64,000 nucleotides of DNA from Agromyces lapidis (GCF_009749405.1 NZ_WBIQ01000002.1:434001-498000), one strand, 5' to 3'; shown: positions 1-8,436, counted from the stretch's first letter. Made by a program: numbers and translations. Notes: generated by a model from the letters alone, not told the origin.

Positions 1-644
1 CGGTCACGGGCGCCTGGGGCGCGGTCGCGCTCGACGGGCGGGACGTGGCGCCCTACACGGCCGTGCGCGCCCCCGACGGCGGGGTGCTCGAACTCGGGCC
101 TGCGGTTCGCGGACTCCGGTACTCGCTGGCCGTGCGCGGAGGGGTCGACGAGCCGCCGGTGCTCGGCTCGCGCTCTCGCGACACGCTCGCCGGCCTCGGC
201 CCCGAGCCGCTCGGGCCGGGGAGGGTGCTCGCGATCGGCGCCGAGCCCGGGGCATCCGTGCCGCTCATCGACCAGGAGGCCGCGTTCGCGCCGCCCGACG
301 GCGCGGTGACGGTGGCCCTGCGTCCGGGGCCGCGCACCGACTGGTTCACCGACGCGGCGCAGGCGACGCTCTTCGAGGCACCCTGGCGGCTCTCGGAGCA
401 GGCCGACCGCATCGGCGCCCGGCTCGTCGGCCCGGCGCTCGCTCGGCGCGAGGCAGGAGAGCTCGCGAGCGAGGCGACGGTGCCCGGCTCGGTGCAGGTC
501 GCGGGCGACGGGCGGCCGACGATCCTGCTCGCCGACCGGCCGGTGACCGGCGGGTACCCCGTGATCGCGATCGTCGCCGACTCGTCGCTCGACGCGGTGG
601 CGCAATCGCGGCCTGGGCAGGAGCTGCGGTTCCGGCACGCCTGA
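1..644 (+). CDS. pxpC: 5-oxoprolinase subunit C (PxpC/KipA family), 5'-truncated
   Basis: The reading frame is open from base 3, so the true start lies outside the window and only about 213 C-terminal residues are present. Family features visible here are the segment YSLAVRGGVDEPPVLGSRS, the pattern VPGSVQV..DG.P.ILLADRPVTGGYP, and the final PGQELRF. These belong to the biotin-dependent-carboxyltransferase-like KipA/PxpC family. With PxpA and PxpB the family forms an ATP-dependent 5-oxoprolinase that turns pyroglutamate into glutamate in the cytoplasm. The pxpA and pxpB partners, if present, should lie just upstream. No terminator hairpin is obvious after the TGA. An AT-richer stretch follows before the next gene. 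Confidence 0.85.
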   Translation, partial: VTGAWGAVALDGRDVAPYTAVRAPDGGVLELGPAVRGLRYSLAVRGGVDEPPVLGSRSRDTLAGLGPEPLGPGRVLAIGAEPGASVPLIDQEAAFAPPDGAVTVALRPGPRTDWFTDAAQATLFEAPWRLSEQADRIGARLVGPALARREAGELASEATVPGSVQVAGDGRPTILLADRPVTGGYPVIAIVADSSLDAVAQSRPGQELRFRHA

Positions 645-722
645 CCGTCCGGAAATTACTCTTCACAACTTCGAGCAGGTATGGAAGTATCTTCCAAAAC
701 CCTACGACTCGGAGGTCCGAAG

Positions 723-2402
723 ATGCCCCTCGACGACACGCGCGACGACCACGCGACCCACCGCGGAGGCGCCGAGCCTCCCGCCATCGCCCGTGACGGC
801 CTGCACCGGCGCGGGTTCCTCACCCTGGCCGTCGCGGGGGTCGCGGCCTCGGCGCTCACCGTGACCGTGGGCAGCCTCGCGCCGACCCCGGCGTTCGCCG
901 CGGGCGCTGCAGTCGGCGCGGCGAGCGCCGGCGCCGCGAGCGCGGGCCCGCGCAAGCGCGAGCTGCGCGCCATGTGGATCTCCTCGGTCGTCAACATCGA
1001 CTGGCCGAGCCGCACCGGCCTCACGGCCGACGAGCAGCGCGCCGAGTTCCTGCACTGGCTCGACGTCGCCGAGCAGTTCAACCTCAACGCGGTCTTCGTG
1101 CAGGTGCGGCCCACGGCCGACGCGTTCTGGCCGAGCCCGCTCGAGCCCTGGTCGCAGTACCTCACGGGCGTGCAGGGGCAGGACCCGGGCTACGACCCCC
1201 TCGCCTTCATCGTCGAAGAGGCGCACGCCCGCAACCTCGAACTCCACGCCTGGTACAACCCGTACCGCGTCTCGATGCAGGCCGACCCGGCGAAGCTCGT
1301 GCCCGAGCATCCGGCGCGCGTGCACCCCGAGTGGGTGTGGGCGTACGGCGGCAAGCTCTACTTCGACCCCGGCCTGCCCGAGGTGCAGGAGCACATCCAG
1401 CGGGCCATCCTGCACTCGGTCGAGCACTACGACCTCGACGGTGTGCACTTCGACGACTACTTCTACCCCTACCCGGTCGCCGGGCAGACGATCCCCGACG
1501 CGGCGACCTTCGCCGCGCACGGCGCCGGCTTCGGCGACATCGCCGACTGGCGGCGCCACAACGTCGACACCTTCGTGAGCTCGATCTCCGAGCGCATCAA
1601 GGCGCTGAAGCCCTGGGTGAAGTTCGGCATCAGCCCGTTCGGCATCTGGCGAAACCGCTCGACCGACCCGCTCGGCTCCGAGACCGGCGGGTCGCAGTCG
1701 TACGACCTGCAGTTCGCCGACACCCGCAAGTGGGTGCTCGAGGGCTGGCTCGACTACATCAACCCGCAGATCTACTGGCAGATCGGCCTCGCCGTCGCCG
1801 ACTACGCGAAGCTCGCACCCTGGTGGGCCGACGTCGCCGCCACCTCGGGCACGCATCTCTACATCGGCGAGGCGCTCTACAAGGTGACCTCGGGCGCCTT
1901 CACCGACCCTGCCGAGCTCTCGAACCACCTCACGATGGACCGCGGGATCGACGCGGCGGGAACGCCCGTGCACGGCAACGTGTACTTCTCGGCGAAGCAC
2001 GTGCCGGCCGATCCGCAGGGCTCGATGTCGCGGGTGCTCGCCGACCACTACGCTCACCCGGCGATCGTGCCGGCCATGGAGTGGCTGCCGGCGACGGCGG
2101 TGCGGGCCCCGGTGCTCACGCCGCCCGTGCGCGGCGACGCGGGCGTCGTGCTGCAGTGGCAGGATGCGGCGCCGCCCACGAGGCGGGCGACCTCCTTCGC
2201 CGTCTACCGGGTCGAGGGCGACGGCGCGATCGACGTCGAGGATGCCACGTCGCTCATCGCGACCGTTCGTGCGGGTGCGGGCGTGGTGCAGCGATTCACC
2301 GACGGCTCGGCTGAGGCGAGCCGCTCGTACTCCTACGCGGTGACGGCGCTCGACCGGGTCTGGAACGAGAGCGCGCCGAGCCGGGTGCGCACGGTCGGCT
2401 GA
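723..2402 (+). CDS. Tat-exported GHL10-family glycoside hydrolase-like protein (DigH/YngK type)
   Basis: The 559-aa product is probably secreted. Residues 28-60 hold a twin-arginine signal (HRRGFLTL followed by an Ala-rich hydrophobic stretch and AFA-A). After it comes the glycosyl-hydrolase-like 10 domain: RAMWISSVVNIDWPS, FVQVRPTADAFWPS, HAWYNPYR, DGVHFDDYFYPYP and YINPQIYWQ. The last roughly 100 residues resemble a fibronectin-III fold. Characterised relatives such as E. coli DigH cut peptidoglycan glycan strands stripped of peptides, so a cell-wall remodelling role is inferred. I chose ATG 723 because GGAGGT at 711-716 sits 6 nt upstream; an in-frame ATG at 681 has no comparable site and would add 14 residues ahead of the signal. 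It is monocistronic and converges on the next gene. Confidence 0.82.
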   Translation: MPLDDTRDDHATHRGGAEPPAIARDGLHRRGFLTLAVAGVAASALTVTVGSLAPTPAFAAGAAVGAASAGAASAGPRKRELRAMWISSVVNIDWPSRTGLTADEQRAEFLHWLDVAEQFNLNAVFVQVRPTADAFWPSPLEPWSQYLTGVQGQDPGYDPLAFIVEEAHARNLELHAWYNPYRVSMQADPAKLVPEHPARVHPEWVWAYGGKLYFDPGLPEVQEHIQRAILHSVEHYDLDGVHFDDYFYPYPVAGQTIPDAATFAAHGAGFGDIADWRRHNVDTFVSSISERIKALKPWVKFGISPFGIWRNRSTDPLGSETGGSQSYDLQFADTRKWVLEGWLDYINPQIYWQIGLAVADYAKLAPWWADVAATSGTHLYIGEALYKVTSGAFTDPAELSNHLTMDRGIDAAGTPVHGNVYFSAKHVPADPQGSMSRVLADHYAHPAIVPAMEWLPATAVRAPVLTPPVRGDAGVVLQWQDAAPPTRRATSFAVYRVEGDGAIDVEDATSLIATVRAGAGVVQRFTDGSAEASRSYSYAVTALDRVWNESAPSRVRTVG

Positions 2403-2514
2403 GGCGCCACGGAATCGGTGATCACCGCGGGAGCGGCTCGGATCGGGGGAATCGTTCCGATCTCGTGGTGATCGCCGATCTCGTGGCGGGTGCGGTGCGG
2501 TACGGCCCGTCGCG

Positions 2515-3384
2515 TCAGCGCCCGGGCTTCGCGAGGAAGATCGAACGCGCGGGCGGCGGGGACGGCACCGCCGTGGCGTCGGTCACGATCGGCGCACCGG
2601 CGATGAATCGGCGCAGCTCGTCGCCGTCGACGAGCTTCGCGGGCGCCGGGTCGCTCGCGAGTCGGCGGGGCATCTCGTCGAACGGCAGCGGCGCGTTCGA
2701 GGCGTACATGACCACGTTGCCGAAGCGGCGGCCCTTCAGCATGCTCGCGTCGGCGGCGATCGCCACGTGCGCGAAGACGTGCGCGAGGGTCGCCGCCTGC
2801 GAGCGGGCGAAGGCGAGCCCCGCGCCGTCGGCGACGTTCACGGCGACGATGCCGCCGGGGGCGAGCCGCGGCGCGATGAGCCCGTAGAACTCGACGCTCG
2901 TGACGTGCGCGGGCGTGCGGGCTCCGGAGAAGATGTCGACGATCGCGAGGTCGACGGCGCCGTCGAGCCCGCCGGGCAGCTTCGCGACGACCTCGCGGGC
3001 GTCGCCGTGGCGGATGCGGAGCTGCGCCCCGCGGGGCAGCGGCAGGTGCTCGCGCACGAGGTCGACGAGTTCGGACTCGAGCTCGACGACCTGCTGGCGC
3101 GAGCCCGGCCGGGTCGCGATGACGTAGCGCGGCAGGGTGAGCGCGCCGCCGCCGAGGTGCACCGCCGTGATCGCCTCGCCCTCGGCGCGCACGAGGTCGG
3201 CCGCGTGCCCGATGCGGCGCACGTACTCGAAGCCGAGCCACTCGGGGTTCTCGAGCTCGACGTGCGACTGCGGGGTGCCGTCGACGTAGAGGGTCCACGA
3301 ACCCGGCGTCTGGCGCGACTCCTCGAGGTGCGCGAGGTGCCCGCTCACGGCGAGGCGGCGTTCGAGCGAGGGGTCGGCGGTCAC
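2515..3384 (-). CDS. Spermidine-synthase-like SAM-dependent enzyme (copy 1)
   Basis: This 289-aa protein has a Rossmann methyltransferase fold of the spermidine/spermine synthase superfamily. The SAM-site glycine motif HLGGGALTLPRY lies near residue 95, an acidic residue follows in VVELESELVDL, and the post-strand motif is IVDIFSGARTP rather than the classical spermidine synthase DSSDP. The substrate is therefore unknown, and I would not call it a polyamine enzyme. Such stand-alone proteins are common in actinobacteria and some are fused to MFS transporters. GTG 3384-3382 is the start: the minus-strand box TAGCGT ends 6 nt before it, which suggests a leaderless message. The neighbouring gene on the same strand is a paralogue 52 nt away. 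Confidence 0.75.
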   Translation of the reverse strand: MTADPSLERRLAVSGHLAHLEESRQTPGSWTLYVDGTPQSHVELENPEWLGFEYVRRIGHAADLVRAEGEAITAVHLGGGALTLPRYVIATRPGSRQQVVELESELVDLVREHLPLPRGAQLRIRHGDAREVVAKLPGGLDGAVDLAIVDIFSGARTPAHVTSVEFYGLIAPRLAPGGIVAVNVADGAGLAFARSQAATLAHVFAHVAIAADASMLKGRRFGNVVMYASNAPLPFDEMPRRLASDPAPAKLVDGDELRRFIAGAPIVTDATAVPSPPPARSIFLAKPGR

Positions 3385-3390
3385 ACGACC

Positions 3391-3396
3391 ACGCTA
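3391..3396 (-). promoter_or_regulatory. Leaderless -10 box (TAGCGT) for the spermidine-synthase-like gene
   Basis: On the minus strand TAGCGT is followed by 6 nt and then the GTG start at 3384. This matches the TANNNT-N6/7-start arrangement seen before at least five other genes in the window. No convincing -35 was found. Confidence 0.5.
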
Positions 3397-3436
3397 CCCG
3401 CAGCGGCCGGTGCGCCCGTGCGCCCGGGCACGAAGC

Positions 3437-4204
3437 TCAGCACGCTCCCCAGAGCGCGAAGTCGAGCCGGTCGCCCTCGAGCACCGCGGCCGGGTGCGGG
3501 CCGAGCGCCGCGAGCCGTTCGTCGAGGCCGCCCGACATGCCGCGGGGCGCCGCCACGAGCACGGTGTTGCCCTCCTCGGCACCCGAGACGACGTTCGCGT
3601 CGCCCGCGACGAGCAGCTCGGCGCTCGGGTCGGCCCGCGCGATCGCGCGGGCCTGCGCACGCAGGCGCGCGAGACCCGCTGCGTCGGCCACGTTCACGAC
3701 GAGCAGGCCGCGATCGGCGAGCAACTCGAGGCATCCGCCCATGAACGCCGCCGTCTCGACGAAGGCCGGCGCCTCGAGCCGGTCGTACAGGTCGACGATC
3801 ACGAGATCGAAGGGCGCACCGCCCGCGAGTTCGCCGACGACGGATGCCGCGTCGCCGACCCGCACGGCGATGTCGGCGCCGGCCGGCAGCGGCAGGCGAT
3901 GCCGCACGATCCGGGCGAGCTCGCCGTCGATCTCGACCACGAGCTGCGCCGAGTCGGGACGGGTCGCTTCGATGTAGCGGGGCAGCGTCATCGCGCCGCC
4001 GCCGAGATGCAGGGCGCGAAGCGGTTCGCCGGGCAGGCCCATCGCATCGACCACGTGGCCGATGCGGCGCACGTACTCGAAGAAGAGCCGGGTCGCGTCG
4101 GCTGCGTCGACGTGCGACTGGGCGACGTCGTCGACGAGCAGCGTGAACCCGGTCGACGAGAACACGTCGGTCTCGAACTCGATGCGGCGGGGGCTCGTCG
4201 GCAC
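3437..4204 (-). CDS. Spermidine-synthase-like SAM-dependent enzyme (copy 2, paralogue)
   Basis: A 255-aa paralogue of the downstream gene. It shares the blocks FFEYVRRIGHVVDAMGLPGE (compare FEYVRRIGHAADLVRAEGE), LHLGGGAMTLPRYIEATRP and NVADAAGLAR, so the pair arose by tandem duplication. The motif after strand 4 is IVDLYDRLEAP, different from IVDIFSGARTP in copy 1 and again not the classical spermidine synthase signature. The start used is GTG 4204; no Shine-Dalgarno sequence precedes it and only a weak GACGAT box lies 6 nt upstream, so the start is uncertain. The gene is divergent from the hemoglobin gene, and the palindrome at 4236-4252 lies between them. Catalytic function and substrate are unknown. 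Confidence 0.68.
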   Translation of the reverse strand: MPTSPRRIEFETDVFSSTGFTLLVDDVAQSHVDAADATRLFFEYVRRIGHVVDAMGLPGEPLRALHLGGGAMTLPRYIEATRPDSAQLVVEIDGELARIVRHRLPLPAGADIAVRVGDAASVVGELAGGAPFDLVIVDLYDRLEAPAFVETAAFMGGCLELLADRGLLVVNVADAAGLARLRAQARAIARADPSAELLVAGDANVVSGAEEGNTVLVAAPRGMSGGLDERLAALGPHPAAVLEGDRLDFALWGAC

Positions 4205-4235
4205 GGAGGCATCGTCGCACAGATCGGGGGAGGAA

Positions 4236-4252
4236 TGAGCAACGATTGCTCA
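4236..4252. promoter_or_regulatory. Perfect palindrome TGAGCAA-CGA-TTGCTCA, candidate operator
   Basis: The two 7-nt arms are exact inverse complements with a 3-nt centre. The element sits in the 102-bp divergent gap between the spermidine-synthase-like gene and the hemoglobin gene. The right arm extended (CTGAGCAATC read on the minus strand) is identical over 10 nt to the first of three direct repeats beside the LAL regulator gene at 7518, which suggests one DNA-binding protein acts at both places. Confidence 0.5.
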
Positions 4253-4306
4253 GGCGTCCGCAGGCGGCATCCGCCATGATCGATTCACGACCGATGAGGA
4301 GAACGG

Positions 4307-4663
4307 ATGCACGCGATCTATGACGAGCTCGGCGGCAGCGACGGGGTGCGCACGGCGGTGGCGGTCATGTACCACCGCGTCGTCGCCGATCCCGAGCTCG
4401 CGCCGTGGTTCGAGGGCATCGACGTCGACCGGCTGCAGGCGCACCAGCGCGCGTTCCTCGCCGCGGCGTTCGGCGGCCCGCAGGTCTTCAGCGGCCGGTC
4501 GATCGGCGAGGCCCACCACGGCATGGCGATCACCGACGCCGCGTTCGACCGGGTGGTCGCCTCGCTCATGACCGCGCTCGCCGACCTCGGCGTCGCGAAG
4601 GAGGCCGTCGGCGCCGTCGGCGAGCGGCTCGAGGACCTGCGCGCCGACATCGTGACGGCGTAG
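4307..4663 (+). CDS. glbN: Truncated hemoglobin, group I
   Basis: The 118-aa product is the usual size for a group I 2-on-2 hemoglobin. Visible features are YDELGG at the N-terminus, Tyr22 at the B10 position in MYHRVVADPELAPWFEGID, HQRAFLAAAFGGP, and the proximal histidine at H70 or H71 in GEAHHGMAITDAAFDRVV. The family binds O2 and NO, and members such as mycobacterial GlbN oxidise nitric oxide, so a nitrosative-stress or oxygen-handling role is inferred. ATG 4307 is supported by GAGGAG at 4296-4301, 5 nt upstream. The gene stands alone and converges on the LAL regulator. A palindromic candidate operator lies 55 nt before the start. Confidence 0.88.
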   Translation: MHAIYDELGGSDGVRTAVAVMYHRVVADPELAPWFEGIDVDRLQAHQRAFLAAAFGGPQVFSGRSIGEAHHGMAITDAAFDRVVASLMTALADLGVAKEAVGAVGERLEDLRADIVTA

Positions 4664-4680
4664 GCGTCGCCGCTCCAGCT

Positions 4681-4743
4681 GCGCGCCGCCGCCTGGCAGC
4701 GCGCCGCCTGGCAGCGCGCCGCCGGGCAGCGCCGCCGCCTGGA
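4681..4743. repeat. 15-bp GC-rich tandem repeat, about four units
   Basis: The unit GCGCGCCGCCTGGCA occurs at 4699-4713 and, with one change, at 4714-4728. A version three bases longer is at 4681-4698 and a diverged one at 4729-4743. It fills most of the 80-bp gap between the convergent hemoglobin and LAL genes and ends exactly at the LAL stop codon. It may be slippage-derived; the arms CTGGCAG/GCGCGC could fold weakly. Confidence 0.7.
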
Positions 4744-7416
4744 CTACAGCTGCAGCTCGCGCCGGCCGCGGATGCCGAGCTTCGTGTACGTCGACTGCAG
4801 GTGGTTGTTCACCGTGCGCGGCGAGAGGAACAGCCGCTGCGCGATCTCGTTCGAACTCAGCCCCTGGGCCGCGAGCGACGCGATCTCGCGTTCGCGCGGC
4901 GTGAGCGGCTCGGTGCCGTCGGTGAACGCGAGCAGCGGCGTGCGCGCGCCCTCGCAGGCTGCGGCCAGCGCACCTGCACGCTGCAGGTCGGCGGAAGACT
5001 CGCGCCCGCGCCCCTCGGCACGCGCCGCCTGCCCGGCCGAGGCGAACGCCTCCGCCGCGAACAGCAGCGCACCGAGGCGCTCCCAGTCGGCACCGACCGA
5101 GCGCAGCTCCGACGCGTCGGCGGAGGCCTGTGCCCGGGCGTGGCGTGCACGCAGCGACACACCGGTCGACGGCACGAGCGAGCGCAGCGCCTCGAGCCGG
5201 GTGGCGGCGCGCGCGGTGTGTTCGGGGGCGCCGAAGCGGGCGATGTGGTGCAGGAACGACGCAGCGGGGTAGTTCGCCCCGTGCGCGACGAACACGTCGA
5301 CGCGTTCGAGCAGGATGCGCACCGCGTCGTCGATGCGACCCTCGACGCGTGCCAGCCAGGCGTCGGCGATCGCGGTCGTCGCGTCGTCGGTCGCGTAGCC
5401 GACGCCGATGCGTGCCCGGAACGCTGCGGCGGACTCGAGGTCGCCCTGCTCGCAGGCGATGACGGTGAGGAAGGCGAGGGCGGGACTGCCCACGGAGGCC
5501 GGCCCGCGCAGCTCGGCGCCGCTGGCGGCGTCGCGGAACCAGCGCGATGCCGTGTCGAGGCGCCCCATCGCCCAGAACACACGCCCCATCATCAGCTCGT
5601 CGATGCGAGCCGTGACCTCGTCGCGGTCGGCGATCGCGCTGTGCAGCGACGACACGAGCACCTCCCGGGCGTCGGTATGGCGTTCGTCTTCGAACAACGC
5701 GTACGCGTAGGCGAGCTGGGCGCGGCGCTTCGGGATGATCGCGCCCTCGGTGGCGGCGTAGTCGACGGCGAACTTCGCGGCGTCGATCGCCTCCTCGCAG
5801 CGCTGCATGTGCGACAGGGGCATCGAGCGGGCGACGGCGACGAGTGCCCGCTCGGGAAGGCTGTCGCCGATGCCCCGCTCGGCCTGCTCGACGACCTCGA
5901 GCGCCTCGTCCACCCGAGAGAGGTGGCGCAGCAGCGTGGCCCTGCTCAGTCGCAGCAGCGGTCGTTGCTGCGGCAGCCGGTCCTCGAGGTCTTGCAGCAG
6001 CCGGATGCCGCGCTCACTGCCGAGGGGATCGCCGCCGTAGATCTCGGCACGTTTCGCGGCGATCGCCGCGAGCGTCGAGTCGGGGCGGTCGATCGCGTGC
6101 GCCGCGACCTCTGCGTCGGCGAGGGCTTGGAGCGCGTCAGCGCCCCGGCCGAGCGACCACAACAGCTCGGCGTGCAGCATGTGCGCCGAGGCATCCCTCG
6201 CGCCGGCGCCGATCGCGGCCGCCGCGAGACGCTCGGCGGCGCGGTGATCGTGGGCGCGGCGCGCGAGGTCGGCCGAGCGGATCAGCAGCTCGGGGTCGGA
6301 GGGCCGGCCGGCGTCGAGTCGCCACATCGCGATGCGCAATTCGTCGACGACGGTCATCGGGCCGCGCTCGACGACGTCGGCCTGCTCGGTGAGCAGTGAG
6401 ATCGCCTTGATGCGGGGCAGTGACTCGCGCACGGCGCCCGCGTACTGCGGGTGCGCGAGCGTGATGGCGATGCCGTGGCCCGACTCGTCGACCCTGATCA
6501 TGCCGCGCAGTTCGAGCTCGGCGAGGGCTTCGGGCGCGCCGGGGCGCACGAACTCGTCGATGCCGAGCGGCTGGCAGAGCGCGAGCCGTTCGATCGCGTC
6601 GCGCTCCTCCGTGCCGAGGCCGCGCAACCGCGCGCGGATGAGGTCGCGGAGTGCGGGCGTGCCGACCGGGTCGCCCTCGAGCTGCCAGCGCTCGCCGGCG
6701 CGCACGAGGGCGCCGGTCTCGACCGCGCCGATCACGAGCTCGCGGAGAAAGAGCGGATTGCCATGCGATGCACGGTGCAGCTCGACGGCGTCGCGGTGCG
6801 CGATCGGGGCGCCGAGCACCAGCCCGACGAGCTCGGTGACCTCGTCGAGGTCGAGTGCCGGCACGTCGATGCGCACCGAGTCGGCCGACGAAGCGATCGG
6901 CAGCACCCCGTCGGGCACCGGTTCGCCCTCGGGGAGCGTCGCGATGAGCGAGAGCGAGCCCGCCGCGACGAGCTGGGCGATGAGCCCCACCGACACGCTG
7001 TCTGCAGACGAGAGGTCGTCGACCGCGATGAGCGCGCGCCGGCCGCCGGCGAGTTCGGCGATCGTCGCGCTCGTCGACGCGAAGAGCGCGAGCGGATCGC
7101 CCACCTTCGGCATCGCCGGGTCGTCGATGCCGCGGGCCAGCGCCGGGGCGACCGTCGCGAACGGCACGGCCGAGAGTGCGGGGTTGCCGCTCGCCGTCAG
7201 TACGAGCCAGCCGGCCTCGTCGAGCAGTTCGCCGACCGCCGACTGGATGCGGCTCTTTCCGACACCGGACGGGCCGTAGAGGAAGACCGAACGCGTCTGC
7301 CCGCCCTGCAGCGCGCCCGCGGCGCGCTCGACCTGGCCGTCGCGGCCGATGAGCGGCCACGCGCCGTCGAGGTCGGGCTCGGGGCCGGCTGCCACATCGG
7401 GATCGTTCGAGGCCAT
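4744..7416 (-). CDS. Large ATP-binding LuxR-family (LAL) transcriptional regulator
   Basis: The 890-aa product has an N-terminal AAA ATPase module with Walker A GPSGVGKS at residues 48-55 and Walker B ALIAVDDLSS near 128-137. A long helical TPR-like middle follows, and a C-terminal LuxR helix-turn-helix (LTPREREIASLAAQGLSSNEIAQRL..., residues 838-890). This is the LAL/MalT architecture, in which an inducer and ATP control DNA binding. ATG 7416 is preferred because GAAAGG lies 7 nt upstream; an in-frame GTG at 7446 lacks a ribosome site. The gene is divergent from two small genes and a surface-protein gene, and the three TGAG-type repeats in the gap are its most likely targets. The inducer is unknown. 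Confidence 0.85.
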   Translation of the reverse strand: MASNDPDVAAGPEPDLDGAWPLIGRDGQVERAAGALQGGQTRSVFLYGPSGVGKSRIQSAVGELLDEAGWLVLTASGNPALSAVPFATVAPALARGIDDPAMPKVGDPLALFASTSATIAELAGGRRALIAVDDLSSADSVSVGLIAQLVAAGSLSLIATLPEGEPVPDGVLPIASSADSVRIDVPALDLDEVTELVGLVLGAPIAHRDAVELHRASHGNPLFLRELVIGAVETGALVRAGERWQLEGDPVGTPALRDLIRARLRGLGTEERDAIERLALCQPLGIDEFVRPGAPEALAELELRGMIRVDESGHGIAITLAHPQYAGAVRESLPRIKAISLLTEQADVVERGPMTVVDELRIAMWRLDAGRPSDPELLIRSADLARRAHDHRAAERLAAAAIGAGARDASAHMLHAELLWSLGRGADALQALADAEVAAHAIDRPDSTLAAIAAKRAEIYGGDPLGSERGIRLLQDLEDRLPQQRPLLRLSRATLLRHLSRVDEALEVVEQAERGIGDSLPERALVAVARSMPLSHMQRCEEAIDAAKFAVDYAATEGAIIPKRRAQLAYAYALFEDERHTDAREVLVSSLHSAIADRDEVTARIDELMMGRVFWAMGRLDTASRWFRDAASGAELRGPASVGSPALAFLTVIACEQGDLESAAAFRARIGVGYATDDATTAIADAWLARVEGRIDDAVRILLERVDVFVAHGANYPAASFLHHIARFGAPEHTARAATRLEALRSLVPSTGVSLRARHARAQASADASELRSVGADWERLGALLFAAEAFASAGQAARAEGRGRESSADLQRAGALAAACEGARTPLLAFTDGTEPLTPREREIASLAAQGLSSNEIAQRLFLSPRTVNNHLQSTYTKLGIRGRRELQL

Positions 7417-7517
7417 CGGTGCCTTTCGGTGATCGGGACGATTCACTGTACGGCCCGGATGCCTCGGCGCGCAGTACCCCGCACAGGGGGGTGTCCGCCC
7501 CCGGTCCGCAGGCCCGG

Positions 7518-7570
7518 CTGAGCAATCCGCCGCACCGTCTGAGTAACGACGCCCGCACTGATTGAGCAGC
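7518..7570 (+). promoter_or_regulatory. Three direct repeats (CTGAGCAAT / CTGAGTAAC / TTGAGCAGC), candidate LAL binding sites
   Basis: The copies begin at 7518, 7539 and 7562, giving spacings of 21 and 23 bp, close to two helical turns. They lie in the 239-bp gap between the LAL gene and the divergent gene at 7656. The first copy matches one arm of the palindrome at 4236-4252. The rest of the gap (7571-7655) holds no clear TANNNT box, which fits an activator-dependent promoter. Confidence 0.5.
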
Positions 7571-7655
7571 GACTGCCCATCCGGCAGCCCCGGCCGCCGC
7601 GGGAACCTTCTGGCATCACCCGGTGAGCACCGGGCCGTACCGGAAGGAAACGACG

Positions 7656-8033
7656 ATGAACCTCTTCAAGCAGTTCGGCGACATGGCCCAGATGGTCAAG
7701 GCGGCCCCCGGCCTCATCGACCAGGCGAACGCCCTGCAGGCGCAGTCCGCGCAGTACCAGCAGCAGATGAACGCGCAGGCGGTGCACGCGATGACCGCCG
7801 AGGCCGCCCCCGGCGCCCTCGAGCCGATCGCCGGCGTCGACCTCGAGCGCTACGCCCGCATCTCCAAGGGCATCGCCGCGTACGGCTACGACGCGGCCAT
7901 GCTGCCGACCGTCGCGGCGATGTTCGGCGTCGACGGCCCGTCGTGGGAGACCGCCGCAGCCGGCTGGAGCGCCCGCATCCAGGCCGACCGCGGCGTCGGA
8001 CGCCGCTTCAACGAGCTCTACTCGGCGGTGTGA
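7656..8033 (+). CDS. Small Gln/Ala-rich protein of unknown function
   Basis: I do not recognise this 125-aa protein. The first 50 residues are predicted helical and rich in Gln, Met and Ala (FGDMAQMVKAAPGLIDQANALQAQSAQYQQQMNAQ), so a coiled coil is possible. The C-terminal half has ARISKGIAAYGYDAAMLPTVAAMFGVDGPSWETAAAGWSAR, a pattern that looks like a small globular helical domain. There is no signal peptide or membrane segment. GGAAGGAAA ends 5 nt before ATG 7656; an in-frame GTG at 7623 is less likely. It is the first gene of a likely operon with the next gene, divergent from the LAL regulator. Confidence 0.65.
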   Translation: MNLFKQFGDMAQMVKAAPGLIDQANALQAQSAQYQQQMNAQAVHAMTAEAAPGALEPIAGVDLERYARISKGIAAYGYDAAMLPTVAAMFGVDGPSWETAAAGWSARIQADRGVGRRFNELYSAV

Positions 8034-8034
8034 C

Positions 8035-8436
8035 ATGGGATTCCTCAAAGACCTCGCGACGTTGACCCGCCAGGGGTACGAAGCGCAGCAGCGCATGGAC
8101 GTCGGCGCCTCCATGGCGCAGGCCCAGGCTTCGATGGCCGAGGCGAGCCGCATCATGGCCGCCACGACGCCCGCCGCCACCGCGCCCCACCTCGAGGCGC
8201 AGCGCCTCCGCACGACCGCGAGCGTGCTCGACGCGCGCCAGCTGCCGATGATGTTCGGCATGAACGCGGTCGTCGACCTCGAACTCCACGTGCTCATGCC
8301 GGGCGGCGTGCCGATGCCCGTCACCCGCACCGAGCAGCTCGCGCCGCTCCACCTCGCCCGGGCGGTGCCCGGCGCGACCCTCGACGTCAGCCTCGTGCCC
8401 GGCCGCCCCGACACCCTGCGGATCGAGTGGGCCTGA
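8035..8436 (+). CDS. Small cytoplasmic protein of unknown function, partner of the preceding gene
   Basis: The 133-aa product starts one base after the previous stop, so the two genes are almost certainly translated together. Residues 1-50 are a Gln/Ala/Met-rich helix. Residues 65-133 form a probable beta domain (VLDARQLPMMFGMNAVVDLELHV..., ending ARAVPGATLDVSLVPGRPDTLRIEW). That ending resembles a small domain common in actinobacterial proteins with the pattern 'l.pG..l.V.vdP.dp..v.idw'. No signal peptide or catalytic motif is visible. Its operon partner shares the same helical Gln/Ala-rich N-terminal style, and a complex between them is plausible but unproven. Confidence 0.62.
   Translation: MGFLKDLATLTRQGYEAQQRMDVGASMAQAQASMAEASRIMAATTPAATAPHLEAQRLRTTASVLDARQLPMMFGMNAVVDLELHVLMPGGVPMPVTRTEQLAPLHLARAVPGATLDVSLVPGRPDTLRIEWA

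Noticed and set aside
681..722. ATG 681 as start of the GHL10 gene
   Set aside because: No Shine-Dalgarno site; GGAGGT at 711-716 clearly serves ATG 723.
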